Source of the DNA: Heterodera schachtii
Lineage: Eukaryota; Nematoda; Chromadorea; Rhabditida; Heteroderidae
Length of the DNA stretch: 64,000 nt
Direction: 5' to 3'
Assembly: GCA_023374025.1 (NCBI GenBank)
Contig: SIJG01000029.1
Location: 455,310 to 519,309 of the forward strand
How positions within the stretch are numbered: position 1 is the first letter of the stretch; each line of letters starts with the position of its first letter. Under the pieces are notes generated by a model. The model saw only the letters and a list, made by a program, of their open reading frames with translations. It was not told the origin of the DNA and did no database searches. The position numbers and the translations under genes are program-made. This document shows positions 38,550 through 50,700 of the stretch, piece after piece.

Positions 38550-39340
38550 ATTTTGTATACCAATTTTAATTTCGTTTTTACAAAAATTTTTTGAAATGGA
38601 CAATAGAAATTTTCTACTAAATGGAGCTTTGTACATCCTTCTCAAAAATCATTCTTTCTCCATTAAAATGGTGATCATTTTTTGCTTTGATGAGTTTTTT
38701 TTTGAATTTGAATAAAATGGAATTTTTTTGAATTTTACAAATTAGAATTATGAAAATTTATTTTTAATTTTTTAAGTTTTCATTATTTCATTGGCTTTAA
38801 ATCTTTTAAATACATATTTAGATATCATTTTCCATAAATTAAATAATAGAAAATGATTTTCTAAATAAAGAAATAAATGATGCGTTCTCTAATAATTTTC
38901 GTTTTTACAAAAAATTTTCTTAAATGGGAATAGAAATTTTCTGCAAAATGAAACTTTGCACATGATCAACTAAAAATTGTTCTCAAGAATCATCATTCTT
39001 TGTCCATAAAAATGGTGATCATTCTTTGCATTTTAATATGGGTTTTTTATTTTTATATTTTGAATAAAATGGAATTTTAACTTTTATAAATTAGAATTAT
39101 TAAAATTTATTTCACTCGTTTTGAATTGGTAATAAAAATTCAAAAAAAAAAAATTCTGATTTTTTTATCATAAATTCGGAAATCTCGACCCCAAAAATGT
39201 ATGAAATCGGAAACCGAAAATCAGAATACCGTGTCATCCCTCAAATGGAACAATTAAATTTTTTTCAAAAATTAAATAATAAAAAACAATTTATAAAATA
39301 AATTTTTTAAAAATGATACGTTCTCTATTGTTCGTTCTCG
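38550..39340. repeat. ~345-bp direct duplication with a partial third copy
   Basis: CGTTTTTACAAAAA, AATAGAAATTTTCT, AATGGTGATCATT and GAATAAAATGGAATTTT occur in order near 38570-38730 and again near 38900-39085. TGATRCGTTCTCT recurs at 38878 and 39314. The end GGTATTC-type ACCGTGTCATCCCT at about 39225-39238 resembles the terminus of the 11528-12316 element. Confidence 0.65.
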
Positions 39341-39799
39341 ATGCTTTTTCAAGAAAATGGCGATCAAATATTTTTAAAAGCCGATCATTTTCATAGAGTG
39401 ATGATGACGTCGAGAAAAAACCACAACAACAACAGATGGCTTATGAAAGACCAAGCCCATGTGGCAAGGTTATATTATTGTGATTCCTTGCTTTTCGGAT
39501 TTCATATATCCAAGCCCGGGCATATTTTATCCGCAGGATTATTACGTAATTGGCTCCCTACGGTGGAATTTCATAAAAACTTTTGATATGTACCCCACGG
39601 CATTTTTTTTTTGTTTGGTTTTTCATTTTTTGTAGTTCTTGAAAACTAATTAATATTTATCCATTGAAATTGCCATTTAAAATGTTAAAAATCAAAGGAC
39701 CAAAAATCACGCTGACAAATTTTCTTCATGTAAACATGGAAAACACAAAAATAAATCTTTTTTGTGTTGGTTGGGTGATTATTTTTGTGGTCATTGGTG

Positions 39800-42560
39800 C
39801 GGGACCCCCCCCCCCCCCCCTCCGTCATTATTTTTTTTGCCCCCCCCCCCTTCCCGAATTTTGTTTTCTCGTCCCAATTTGAGCCCCCCCCCCCGCCCGC
39901 GCCGTACCCGTGGCCTCCGAAAACAAACCCAGCTAAAAAAGCCTGAAATTGGTATAAAAAATGTCGCAATAGGCATAAAAATAGGCATTTTTCGGCATTC
40001 GGCACAAAAATGCCAAAATAGGCATAATAAAGAGATCCAAGAAGGCTCAAATCAAGCAATAAATGGCATTTTTGGTGCTTAGCACCTCCTCAAGTGCGCA
40101 GAAATTTTTGGCATTTGCCTAAAAATTGATTTTGCCAAAATTATGCCATTTTGCCTTCCCCTCCCGCCCCCCTCCCGAAAAATATTGATCATTTTTTTCT
40201 GCAAGTGCGCAGAAATTTTGGCATTTCGCTAAATATTGACCCCCCCCCCCAAAAAAAAAAAAGAAATTATTATTTGTTTTTTCTTAGCTTTTTTTCCTCT
40301 ACGGAAGCTTACACTTTTTTTCCATTTTTGGCACTTATTTTGCCGTCCCTTCCCCCAGGCACATTCCATTCATTCCTTTTCATCACAATATTTCGCTTCC
40401 GTCCGTCCCTTCCCCAATTTTGGTTGCTTTTGCTTTAATTTTCTCACCTCGTCCCCCCCCCCGCACGTGTAATTGTGCGTCCGTCCCTCCCCCGCGGGCG
40501 AATGCCCTCCCCAATTTTTTCATTTTGCCACCGCTCGCGCCATTCATTCCATCGCCGCTGCCCCCCCCCGCCCCTTCCGAGGCCCATTCAAGCGCCATAA
40601 ATTGTGGTGAGTTGGAGTACATACATATCAATTCAATTCAACAATGTATATATGTATTCGGTGAAATGTATCCACATATCCATCAACTTCATCATCATTT
40701 ATCGTCGTCGGGAATTTTTGCGCTGAAAAAAAATGCATGCGATGGATGGCACATTTGGGGACGGCACATTTGAGTAATGCGCCGTGCCAAAAATAGGAAA
40801 GGAGCAATTTTTCCCTTTTTTATTTTACCATTTTTGGCATTTTTATAAATCAATTTATCCTATTTTTATAATCAACTTTTATTTGTTGTGATTTTTTGTC
40901 AAATTTTTAAAACTTTAATATTTCTTCATATTCCAATTTTTTTGATAATTTTCATTGAATTTTTTTTTTCAAAATCTGCCGTATTTTAAGAGCATATTTT
41001 TATATTTTATGCGCTTATTTGGTAGATTTTTACGAGCCTAAAGCCTACCTATTTGGCAATTTTTAGAGCCATAAAACATATGTAAGCCTTATTTCTCCCC
41101 CCCCCCCCCCCGGGGCTTGGGCCTCAAATGGCCAGTGCCCATTTGGTCGTCACACGGAAGCCGAAGAAAATAATGAAAAATTGAATATTGTGTTTGTTTA
41201 TGTGTCCTCATCTGCTGCCCATTTTTATCCATATTATCTCCCCGTCCATTTTTGTTGCTTTACGTAAAAAAAAATAATAATAATTGTCCGTCCATTAAAA
41301 GAGAGTGAGGAGAACAGCAAACAGAGATTTTGTTGGCAAAATGGAGGGGGGGGGGGAGGGCGGGACGACGACAACGGCACAATGCCAACCGCGACACATT
41401 TTTTTCAAATTTATTTTCTGTATGGCCATACATTACTTTTTCTCTCTCTCTCTCTCTATAAGTCTCTTTCTCCCTCTCTCCAACTTCATTCTCTCTCTCT
41501 ATGCTTCTCGCCATTCTCTCTTCCTCTTTCTCTCTTTTTTATCTCTTGTCACTGTCTTATCTCTTTTTCTATCTGTTTCTCTATTCCTGACCCCTTCTCT
41601 CTCTCTCTCTCTCTCTTTCTTTCTCTCTTTCCCTCTCTCTCTTGCCCCCTTTCCCCCGACCCCTATTTCTATGTTTCTCCACCCCCTCCCCCATCTCTCA
41701 AATGTGCCACCTATACAAATACAAAATCGGTTAGCTATCTATAATATGGCCAATTCATCCATCTCCGCTGGCCATGTCTCTCTTTCCCCCTCTCTGTCAT
41801 TGAAGTGGCCAAGCGCCAAGCAAGGGCCCCCTCCCCCTCCCCCAGGGGTTTTGTCAGAGCAATGTCACCCCCCCCCCCTCCCCACCCATTCTCTCATTCC
41901 ATGGGCCAATTGAATGATGGGGACGAGGGGGGACGACAAGCACACCACCATCAGCAGCAGCACATAAAAGTGGCGGAAGGAATTTGTCCCCAGGGGGAAA
42001 AGCCTAAGAAAAAGCGCACGACCGCCGCTTCTCCTCAATTGCCCTTTGCCATGCCGTCGCCCCCCCCCCCCCCGGCGATGGCACTTCGCCCTCCCCCCGC
42101 CCCACACCCATTTTCCACATTCCCCCCTCCCCACCGGACCCGCGCAACGCCTCCCCCTCCCCATGTCCGGTCGGAAAATGTGTCGATGAGGAAACACCGG
42201 GGGGCCCAATTTGGAGGCATGGCGCAAGTTTCGAAAATGGAAAAGTCGAGAGTGGGTAGATGGCGGGCATGAGTGGGGCACAAATGGGACCCTCACGAGA
42301 GTGCCGTGGGTGGTCTCGGGAATGAGAGGGTGTGTCTCAGACATGGAAATGGCACTTTTCGGCCATGAATGCTAGACGTAAAAAATAGCTGGTATATATT
42401 TTTTTTAAGTTTTGGCACTCGGGCAAAATTGAGACCAGTTTAGGGACCAAAGACCTTAAATTTCCTGATCAATGAAATTTGAAATTATTAAAATGCAAAT
42501 TAAAATAATAAATTGGTCATTTTTCCTAATTTTCCATGGCATTTTATGCTTTTATACATT
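39800..42560. other. C-rich low-complexity region
   Basis: Many C runs of 9-16 bases (39807, 39841, 39886, 40238, 40454, 41096, 41868, 42059) and a CT-rich stretch. ORFs on both strands (for example 41305-41913, 41805-42272, 41865-42344) are Pro-, Ser/Leu- or Gly-rich mirrors of this composition and are not accepted as genes. Confidence 0.55.
41437..41650. repeat. CT microsatellite
   Basis: TCTCTCTC runs at about 41441-41458 and 41597-41642 with imperfect CT-rich sequence between. Confidence 0.85.
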
Positions 42561-43040
42561 TTTCCGACTTTCGGTCACTTTTCCGGCCAAAAACACCCAC
42601 TAAAATGCCATTTAATCGGTGATCAAATTAGCAAAATTTAGAATTTTTCTCAATTCAAATTCGGAACCCGTTGGTCGGCGGCACTTTGCTGGCTCCGCCG
42701 GGGTTACCCCTCGTGCCGCCGGCGGGGCATTTCTGTGCCGACGGCTTAACTCCCTCGCGCGCAAATTGGCACACTTGTGCCACCCATTTGCCCATCATCC
42801 GGGCCCCCCTAATTTGACTAATTTCGCCCTAAGGCTCTTCAAACATCGTTCTCGTCAATCACATTTGGGCAAATTTCCGCGTCCAATTGACCCCCAAAAT
42901 TTTCTTTGCTCAAGAGTCTCGACAAACCGACAAAATAATTTGTTTTGTCCATTCTTTTCCAATTTTCGTCAATCATCCATCTGGTGACTACTGACATTTC
43001 TTCAGCTGCTGCTACATTTTGTTGACCAACGAATAATAAA

Positions 43041-46000
43041 ATGGTTCACGGAACGCAGTGCATTTGCGAAATTTGTACTTGCGGGTAAATGAATTAACAC
43101 TTAAATATTGTAATTAGCATAATTGCCCCTAATTACTCAGCTGGCAACTTTCGGCGCTAATTGCAAATAGGCGGTGGCCCTTTGAAAATGTTGACACTAA
43201 ATGGGGGACTCTTCTGGCTTCCAAAACAACAAATTTTTAGGAGAATTCATGTCGTAAAAATGTGTTTCCGTTTTTGACTTTTTCCAAATCCCTAAATCAT
43301 AAAGTCGAATCAAAGGTCGAAAATTAAAATTTTAAGGATTTTCAGTTTTATTTGAATTCTGATTAGGGGTTCGAAAAAATTTGATCAAAAATGGATATTA
43401 ATGTTCGTGAACAGAATGACCCCCGTAACTCCTTGGAAACAACAAATTTGCCTACTTTTTAGGTTTTTCTTATAATTTTCAAAGGGCGCCTATTTGCAAT
43501 GAGTGCCGCATTTTCCTGTGCTGCCAAATCGTAGGCATAAATCTTGGATCAAAGAATTTTGAAATTACCCGATTTCTCTACGAGAGACAAGACAAAAGTG
43601 ATAACTTTCTCAACTCGAAACCCAAAAATCGAGAATTAACTCTGAAAAACCGATAAATTCCTGAAATTTCTCTGCCCGGAAATCGAGAGAAGCCGAGAGT
43701 CTCGAGCAACCCTAAGAAATGCTTTTCTTCCACTTTAAGCCGCCACCAATGTCCGTCGGATGCGGCACTGCTGCACCACCACCAACACCATCAGAACCGG
43801 CAACAGCAACAACATGACGGCATAATTGGAGGTGGCGCAGAGAACGCAGAAGGCCATTTCTACAGAAAGGTGGCTTAGTTTTGGAGATTTTTGAGTACGG
43901 CGCCGAGAAAAAATGGCATCCGGGCTCAAGAATTTACGCAAAATTTTTGGGTATATCGTCAAATCCTAAGGCCCTAAAAGTCGCAAAATTTAATATTTTT
44001 TACGAAAATTTTTTAATTTCCTTTTAGGATTTTTAAAAATTTTTGAAATTTTTCCCAGGCAAAAAAAAAGTTTTTTTTTAATTTAAAATAATTTTTGAAG
44101 GAATTCGCAACAGTCGGAAACATTGCGGAGAGAGCAACGCCGACACGGCCGAAGGACGAGCTGAGTCTGCCGCAAGGGGTGAAAATTGAGTCCATAAAAT
44201 CGGGCACTGAAAGAAGCCTTTCGAAAATAATTTTTCGTCAATTTTTATATATTGTTCAATAGGAAATCGTAGAAATTTTTAATTTCACTCGAAATTTTTT
44301 AATCGATAAAAACAAACATCTAAGATGTTTAAAAATTCTGTTTTTTTTTAAATTTTCTCGGCAAAAATTGGCTTTTTCGGCTAGTTGGCTTCTTCCAAAT
44401 TGCCTAAGGCATGCTTCACCATTTGAACAAAATTGCCTTTGACATACTTCACCAAGTTTCATTTCCCGTTTCTTTTTGTCTACGGACAAAATTTTTTGAA
44501 TTTATTTTTTTCGATATTTTCCCGCCTTTCCCCATGCCTGAGGCTATGCTAAAATGCCAAAGGTGTAGGCTTCACCACCCACATCAATTGTTAAACTTCC
44601 TCTGTGCCATAACTTTGTGTGGCACAAAGCACATTAAATTGCGATGAAGCACGAAAACAGACGTGCGATGGGAAGGGAATTTCACTCAATTAATTTTGCC
44701 CTGAGGGCATTAGCTTCACACCTCACTGATTAGCTGCCCTAATTAGCCGCGCCCTTTGACGGCGGCGGCCTTTTGTCCCTATGGCATTCCGTCCTCCCTA
44801 CAAAAACATATTTACATATACATATTAGCCTTTTGCACAACGAGAAGCGGCGGCTGTCGGCACGGCACAGCGCCAGCCGAATAATGCCCGAAGCACTTTT
44901 GTCACATCGGCCGCGTTGCGCCGCCGGGCAAACCAATCGCAGGTGGGCGGCGGGGGAGAAGCCGGGTGCAGGGGACAAAAACATAAACAAATTAGCAATG
45001 AGTGAGTAGTGCCAACGGCGGCAAAACGGGGGGTTACAACAACGGCACAGCACACGGACGGCACGGCTAATTGGAAATGTTACTAAATAGGGTTTTCATT
45101 TTCCTAATTTAGGTTACAACAAAAAGGCTGAAAATTGCAATTGCAACCCGGAGGGCCTAAAAGCTGAAAAATTGATAATATGTTACTGTTTTTCTGCCGT
45201 TGAAAATCAAAATTAAATTTCATTGCCTTGTGCTTTGAAAATTGAAAAACGCAATTTTTTTTTGTCTAAAAATTGAAAATCAATCAAAATTTGTTGGGTT
45301 AGAAAAACCCATTTTAATCACAGAAAATGAAAAACTGAAAGAAAAAAAAACTAAAATATGTCCCGAAAATTTTGCGCTGTTAAATATCGAAAAATTGAAA
45401 AACCATGGCTATCCAAAAAAATTTTAGCCTCTAAATTTCAAACAAATTCAGTCTAAAATTTCAATTTAAATTTCGCACCCACAAAAAAGCCATCCCTAAT
45501 TAAGGCGTTTAAAACAAATTACGGCAAAATTAATCCTATTTATTATTAATTATAAAATAACGAAAAATTGAAAAAAACCTATGCCTATGACAACCAAAAA
45601 TCTAGCGTCGGAAGTTCAAACAAATTTCAGTCTAAAATTCAATTTAAATTTCGCACCCACAAAAAAGCCATCCATAATTAAGGCGTTTAAAACAAAATTC
45701 GGCACAATTCACATTATTATACACCCTCTTGGGTACAACAGATTGACATCGGCGGAACAGAAACGGGCGGTGGAAGCAGCGCCATGCGCAGCACGTACAG
45801 AGAGGAAAGTGAGCGGGCATTGGAACGGGGCACAAACGGAACAACACCAGGGGCAGCAGGTACGGTAGGAAGAGGGAGAGAGAGAGAAAGAGATACGGTA
45901 GGGGAAAATGCCAAAAGTTGCAAAAGTTATACTGTATGGAAGAATTTTGAAATTGAAACATTTATACGGTAGGGGAAAATGAGAAATTTATACGGTAAGG

Positions 46001-47689
46001 GAATTTCTAAAATTTAAGAATTTTCTGACAAATCTTTGCCAACTTATTTGTTCATGCCTACATAGATCATTCATATTAGGTTTTTTTGTCGACATTTCTT
46101 ATAAGCCAGGCATGAGGTCCGGGTTTTTCTATTATTTTTTTTTCGGTTTTTTAATTTGTTTTTATTATATTTTTAATTTTTTTTTTAAATTAAATATAAT
46201 TTATGGATGCTTTTAATTCAATATTTTAATATTCTGACTTCAGACACATGCAAATTAGTGCTTTTTATTTTCTTAAAAATAATCGACATTTATAGGAGCC
46301 TTAAAATTTTACTTTAACTAAAAAAAATTTTATGAATGGGCGTCCGGAAAATTCGGAAAAAAATTTTCAAATAATTTTCAAAATCCCTAGCACTGAATAC
46401 AAATTTTGGCATTTTGAAGCTCGAGACTCTCGACGTGCAATCCGAGCAGCGGCCGAAAATGGGCGACAGGGCGCGCCGGCACTTTTTGGCAATGGCACTG
46501 CAATTTCACCGGCCAACGCGACCACAATTAATCGGACAGAATATGGCCAAAAAGTGGCGGAGAGAGCGCAATCAATTCGGCCAAAGACGTCGGATTTGTG
46601 GAAGGTGCCTGATCCATGTGGAGGAGTTTTCGCGAAAAATTAATTTTTGAGCATTTTGATTGGTTTTTTTGCTTTTTCTACGAGGCAGGCCCGTAGCCAG
46701 AGGAAATGGGGAGGGAGGAGGGAACCCCCAGCGAAATAAAACTAGCAAATTTTTTGAAAATTTTAATCAAATTTTATTAAAATTTCCAATTTTTCCTCGG
46801 GACCCCCATTTTACCAAAATTAAAAAAAAAATTTACCCTAAAATGGCAAAATGGGCATTTTGACAAAAAAAAAAACGAATAAAACTTCTTTTTTCTCCCG
46901 GGCGCTAAAAATTTTCAAGAGAAAATAAATTTTGGCCCGAAAAGTAAAAAAAAGTTCTTCGGATTCCCCTCTCCGAAATCTTTTTTTTTCTGGCTACGGC
47001 CTTTTTAAAAATTTTCTTGGCAATGCCTTCTTTTCAACGAAATCTCCAAGCCTCGAGAGTCTCGATTTATCGATTTTGGGTTAAGATCTCGAGTTCGAAT
47101 TCTTTTTTTTTCTTCGGCCATTTTCTATAGCTTTTATGGTGTTCTTTTTTGTATGTCTAATGGCAAAATCTCGCCTTTTTTCCATTTTTCATCTGAGAAA
47201 GTTGAAAAAAAAAATATTGGCATTCCGTTTCAGCGAGACGGCAAAATTGAGAGCCAAACAGTGAGTCGGGCCGAGTTTGGCGGGAAAGGGCGCCCCGAGC
47301 GCGCCAGCCCATTCCGTCCACGCGAGAATGGCCCACTGTTGGAACGGAGTGGGGACGACGAGTTCCAACGGGAGACCAGCAATTTGCGCGACTTTGGCCC
47401 AAAGCGGGCCGAACGGGCGGAGGCGAGACGGCCAGTGGACTTCGGACATGTTCAAGGTGGGCCTCAGTTGGGCACCGGCTAATCACTCAACTCGGCACGG
47501 CACATATTCAGTCTCCCACTTGGAAAAAGGCTGAAAATATCGGATTTACCAAGATTAAATTTAAACTGATTAGGCTTAAGGACCCCGTTTTGGTTAAATA
47601 TAATTACCTCCGATCAATTTTAGCTCGATCAAATAATTTTCAGAGAGAGAATGACTGCGAAAGAGAGAGTGAGAGAAGATAGTGTGTGT

Positions 47690-47721
<32 letters not shown>

Positions 47722-50700
47722 GGTCAAAAACAGAGAGATAGATATAAAAGAGTAAGAGAGAGAGTGAGAGAAAAACATAAAGAGAGAGAGAGAGTGAGAG
47801 AAAAACATAAAGAGAGAGAGAGAAAGAGGAAGCGATTTGGGAGAGTCAGAGATAAAGTTGAAAAGAGAGATGGATGAAGATTCTGATCACCTTTGCAATC
47901 CACGTGATCTCTATTAATTAATTCAATCATCCCCAACATTTCTACGGGTCCTGATCACTCTCGCTCAAAATTTTCAGCCTATCATTTCCAAATTCCTTTT
48001 ATTTCTGCAGAGTGAAGAGCCGCTGGAAAGGCGGCGTGACGACTACGGCCAGCAGGGAAAAGGCGACCGTTTTGAGGCCAAGCCGCACGAAAGCTCCGAG
48101 ATTTGGCGCCACAACGGGGCGGGCGGAGCGGCGGCGCCGTTTGAGGGGCGCGGAGTGAACGCGGAAGAGTACGGTAGAGGGGGCGCCGGTGCGCGCGCGG
48201 AACGATACGCGACGGTGCGGCCGAAAGAGTCCGACATACTGAAAGGGCAGGGCTCATTTGCACGTGAGAGCCATCAGAGGGCCGAATTTGGGCCAAAACG
48301 GGCCGAACGGGCGGAGGCGAAGAAGCCGAGCGATTCGGACATATTTAGGGTAAAAATTTGGGCCAAGGAATAAAGGGACGCTAATGATCGGTACTCAAAT
48401 TAATTGAGGCCCCCTTGCTAATAAAAAATCCAAAAAAAAAAATTTGGAAAATATTTCCGCACTTTTGGAAAAAATTTTTTTTAAATATATAGAAAAATGT
48501 TCAAAATGTTTTTCTAATGAATTTTCTTTTAAATTCCTATGATTTTTTTTTGAAAATTTCCCCAAAATTCGAAAAATATAAAAAATTTAAATGTCTCTGG
48601 TCAGTTCGAAATTGATCACTTTTTCGTGCTGATCAAGACCAACTTCCAAATTATTGTAATTTATTTGTTCACAGAGAGAGGGACGCAATGAGACGGAATC
48701 GGTCAGCCGGACGGCGTTCAAAGGCGCCGGCGGAGAGCGTGCGGAGGCGAAACGGCCAACCGAGTCCCACATTTTGCGCGGCGAAGGCAAATTGGCCACG
48801 GAGACTGTGGCACGGGCGGACTACGGACAGAAGGGCCGCGGCGACCGCTTTCCGGCCAAGAAGCACGCGGAAGCGGGTGTGTGTCGTGCTTTATTTGCAA
48901 TTGCTAAATGCCGGGACTGAGTTCGGGACTGAACTGGGACAGCGATTCAAGTTCCCAAATGGAAAATCTGGGACTGAATTTTATCGGCAGCCTTGCCTGA
49001 CAGAGGCCATGCTTAAATTCCCCGAAAATTTGATTTTATTAGTACTGAAATTTGAATTTCCATTTTTACGCGACATTCTGTATTCTGCTTCCCGCTTCAC
49101 CACAAAACCTAATTTACTGTAAATGGATTACTGTAAGTTTGTTCCCATGTCAACTCACGCTCAAAATTTCCACTTCATCATACTACTGTATACTACTTAT
49201 ATCGTTGTCAAAAAATACTGTATTACTTACTCCTGCATTTCCCAGTCGCGACGGGATGCCAAATTCCGGCACATTCCGTTCCCGTCTGGTATAGCAATGA
49301 TAATCAATAACAGATCGGTCTTGGCACTCACTCAAGGACAGGCTAACCGATTTAGAGCTATGGCACCGCGAGGGAACAATGGGTGCCGAAGGGTCGGTGA
49401 ACCAAAGTGACTATGCCATTGATGGAAAGCGGGGGGAACGGCACGAGATCAGCTGGGCCAGGGGCCGCGAAGCGTCGGCACCGCTGTTTGATGTGAGTCA
49501 TTAGTGATTACGGTACTATAAAAATGCCGCAATTTCCATAACACGAGACAACAGGGGTACTGTACCATTTTTTAATAATTGATGCCTAGGTGGTTCAACA
49601 AGTAACTCAGAAATTAAAAAAAAACTGAATTTTAGTTTTCTCAAATTCCTAATTGTTTTTTCTAATTAAAAATTTTTCTTTTGGTATTTTTTCCTTATTT
49701 TTTTGATAGGAATTTTTTTTAAAAATTCATGTTAAAAAAAAGAAAAAAAATTTGTTTTTTTTTACTAGAAAAAATCTCAGAAATTTAAAAATAAAATTTT
49801 CAAGCTGATTCCGTCGAGACAGTCAATTTCTATGACGCGGTCTTGAAATTTTTTAAACTTAAGTTATATTTAATAACATATTTTTGAATTTTGAATATTT
49901 TAGGGTTAAATTTTCTACATAGAATTATTCACAATTTCAAAAAAATATACATACATAAAAACAATTAAATATTCAAGAATAAAACTCTTTTGCTCTGTTG
50001 CATTTCCATCATTAGAGTTCATTAGGGTTTATTAGTGAGATAATGATCAAAATTTGGCTTTTATAATTGCTCATTTCTTGCGCCAAGTTTTTGTCTTATC
50101 AACTTAAGCTTAATTAGGCGGGCTTGATCAGTTATTCGGCTTTTAGTTGGGTCTTTTTCAGCCGGACCTTGATCCAAATCAGCCCCATGCCACCACCGTC
50201 CATCGTACTGAATTTGTCGCGCGCGAAGGTGTGGAGCGCGCGCAGCGCAAAGTGCCGACAGAAGAGGGTGCCGATTTGTTTCGCGGCGATGGCACTTTTA
50301 TGTCGGAGACGAGCAAATCGGCCGACTATCAGCCAAAGCGAGGCGACAGATTTGAGGCAAAACGGCACCAACCGTCGGACATTTGGAAGGTGTTGTTTTG
50401 AAAGTGATCCGAATGATTTGGGGATTTAAATTGAGAAATTGGTCGATTTGGATTAAATAGATCGGATAAATTATTGCTTTGATTGTTATCAATCGGTGAT
50501 CTATCAATTGATTAGGCCTATAATATATTTTGACAGTGAGTGATCAACAAACTGATCAAATGAGTAAATGGAAGTTATTGATTCTTGTGAATGATCAGTG
50601 AGTGCATAATTTATCAATACTAATTTGTTATCAGGAAAATGTGAATTTTTTTATCTATTTAAATATTTTTTATTTACAAAAATATTTTTAACAATAATCT

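Noticed and set aside
39341..39586. 81-codon ORF with fairly balanced composition
   Set aside because: No family signature, no splice or polyadenylation context, lies within repeated DNA.
41305..42344. Several 120-202 codon ORFs over the CT/C-rich region
   Set aside because: They translate the CT microsatellite and C runs (Ser/Leu and Pro runs) and exist on both strands.
42619..42987. 122-codon ORF just upstream of the SAXO gene
   Set aside because: Arg/Pro/Phe-rich without motif; it more likely reflects the GC-richer 5' region of the SAXO gene.
47157..47486. 109-codon minus-strand ORF and similar mirrors at 48-52 kb
   Set aside because: They are antisense to SAXO exons, whose plus-strand frame shows the repeat motif and splice sites.
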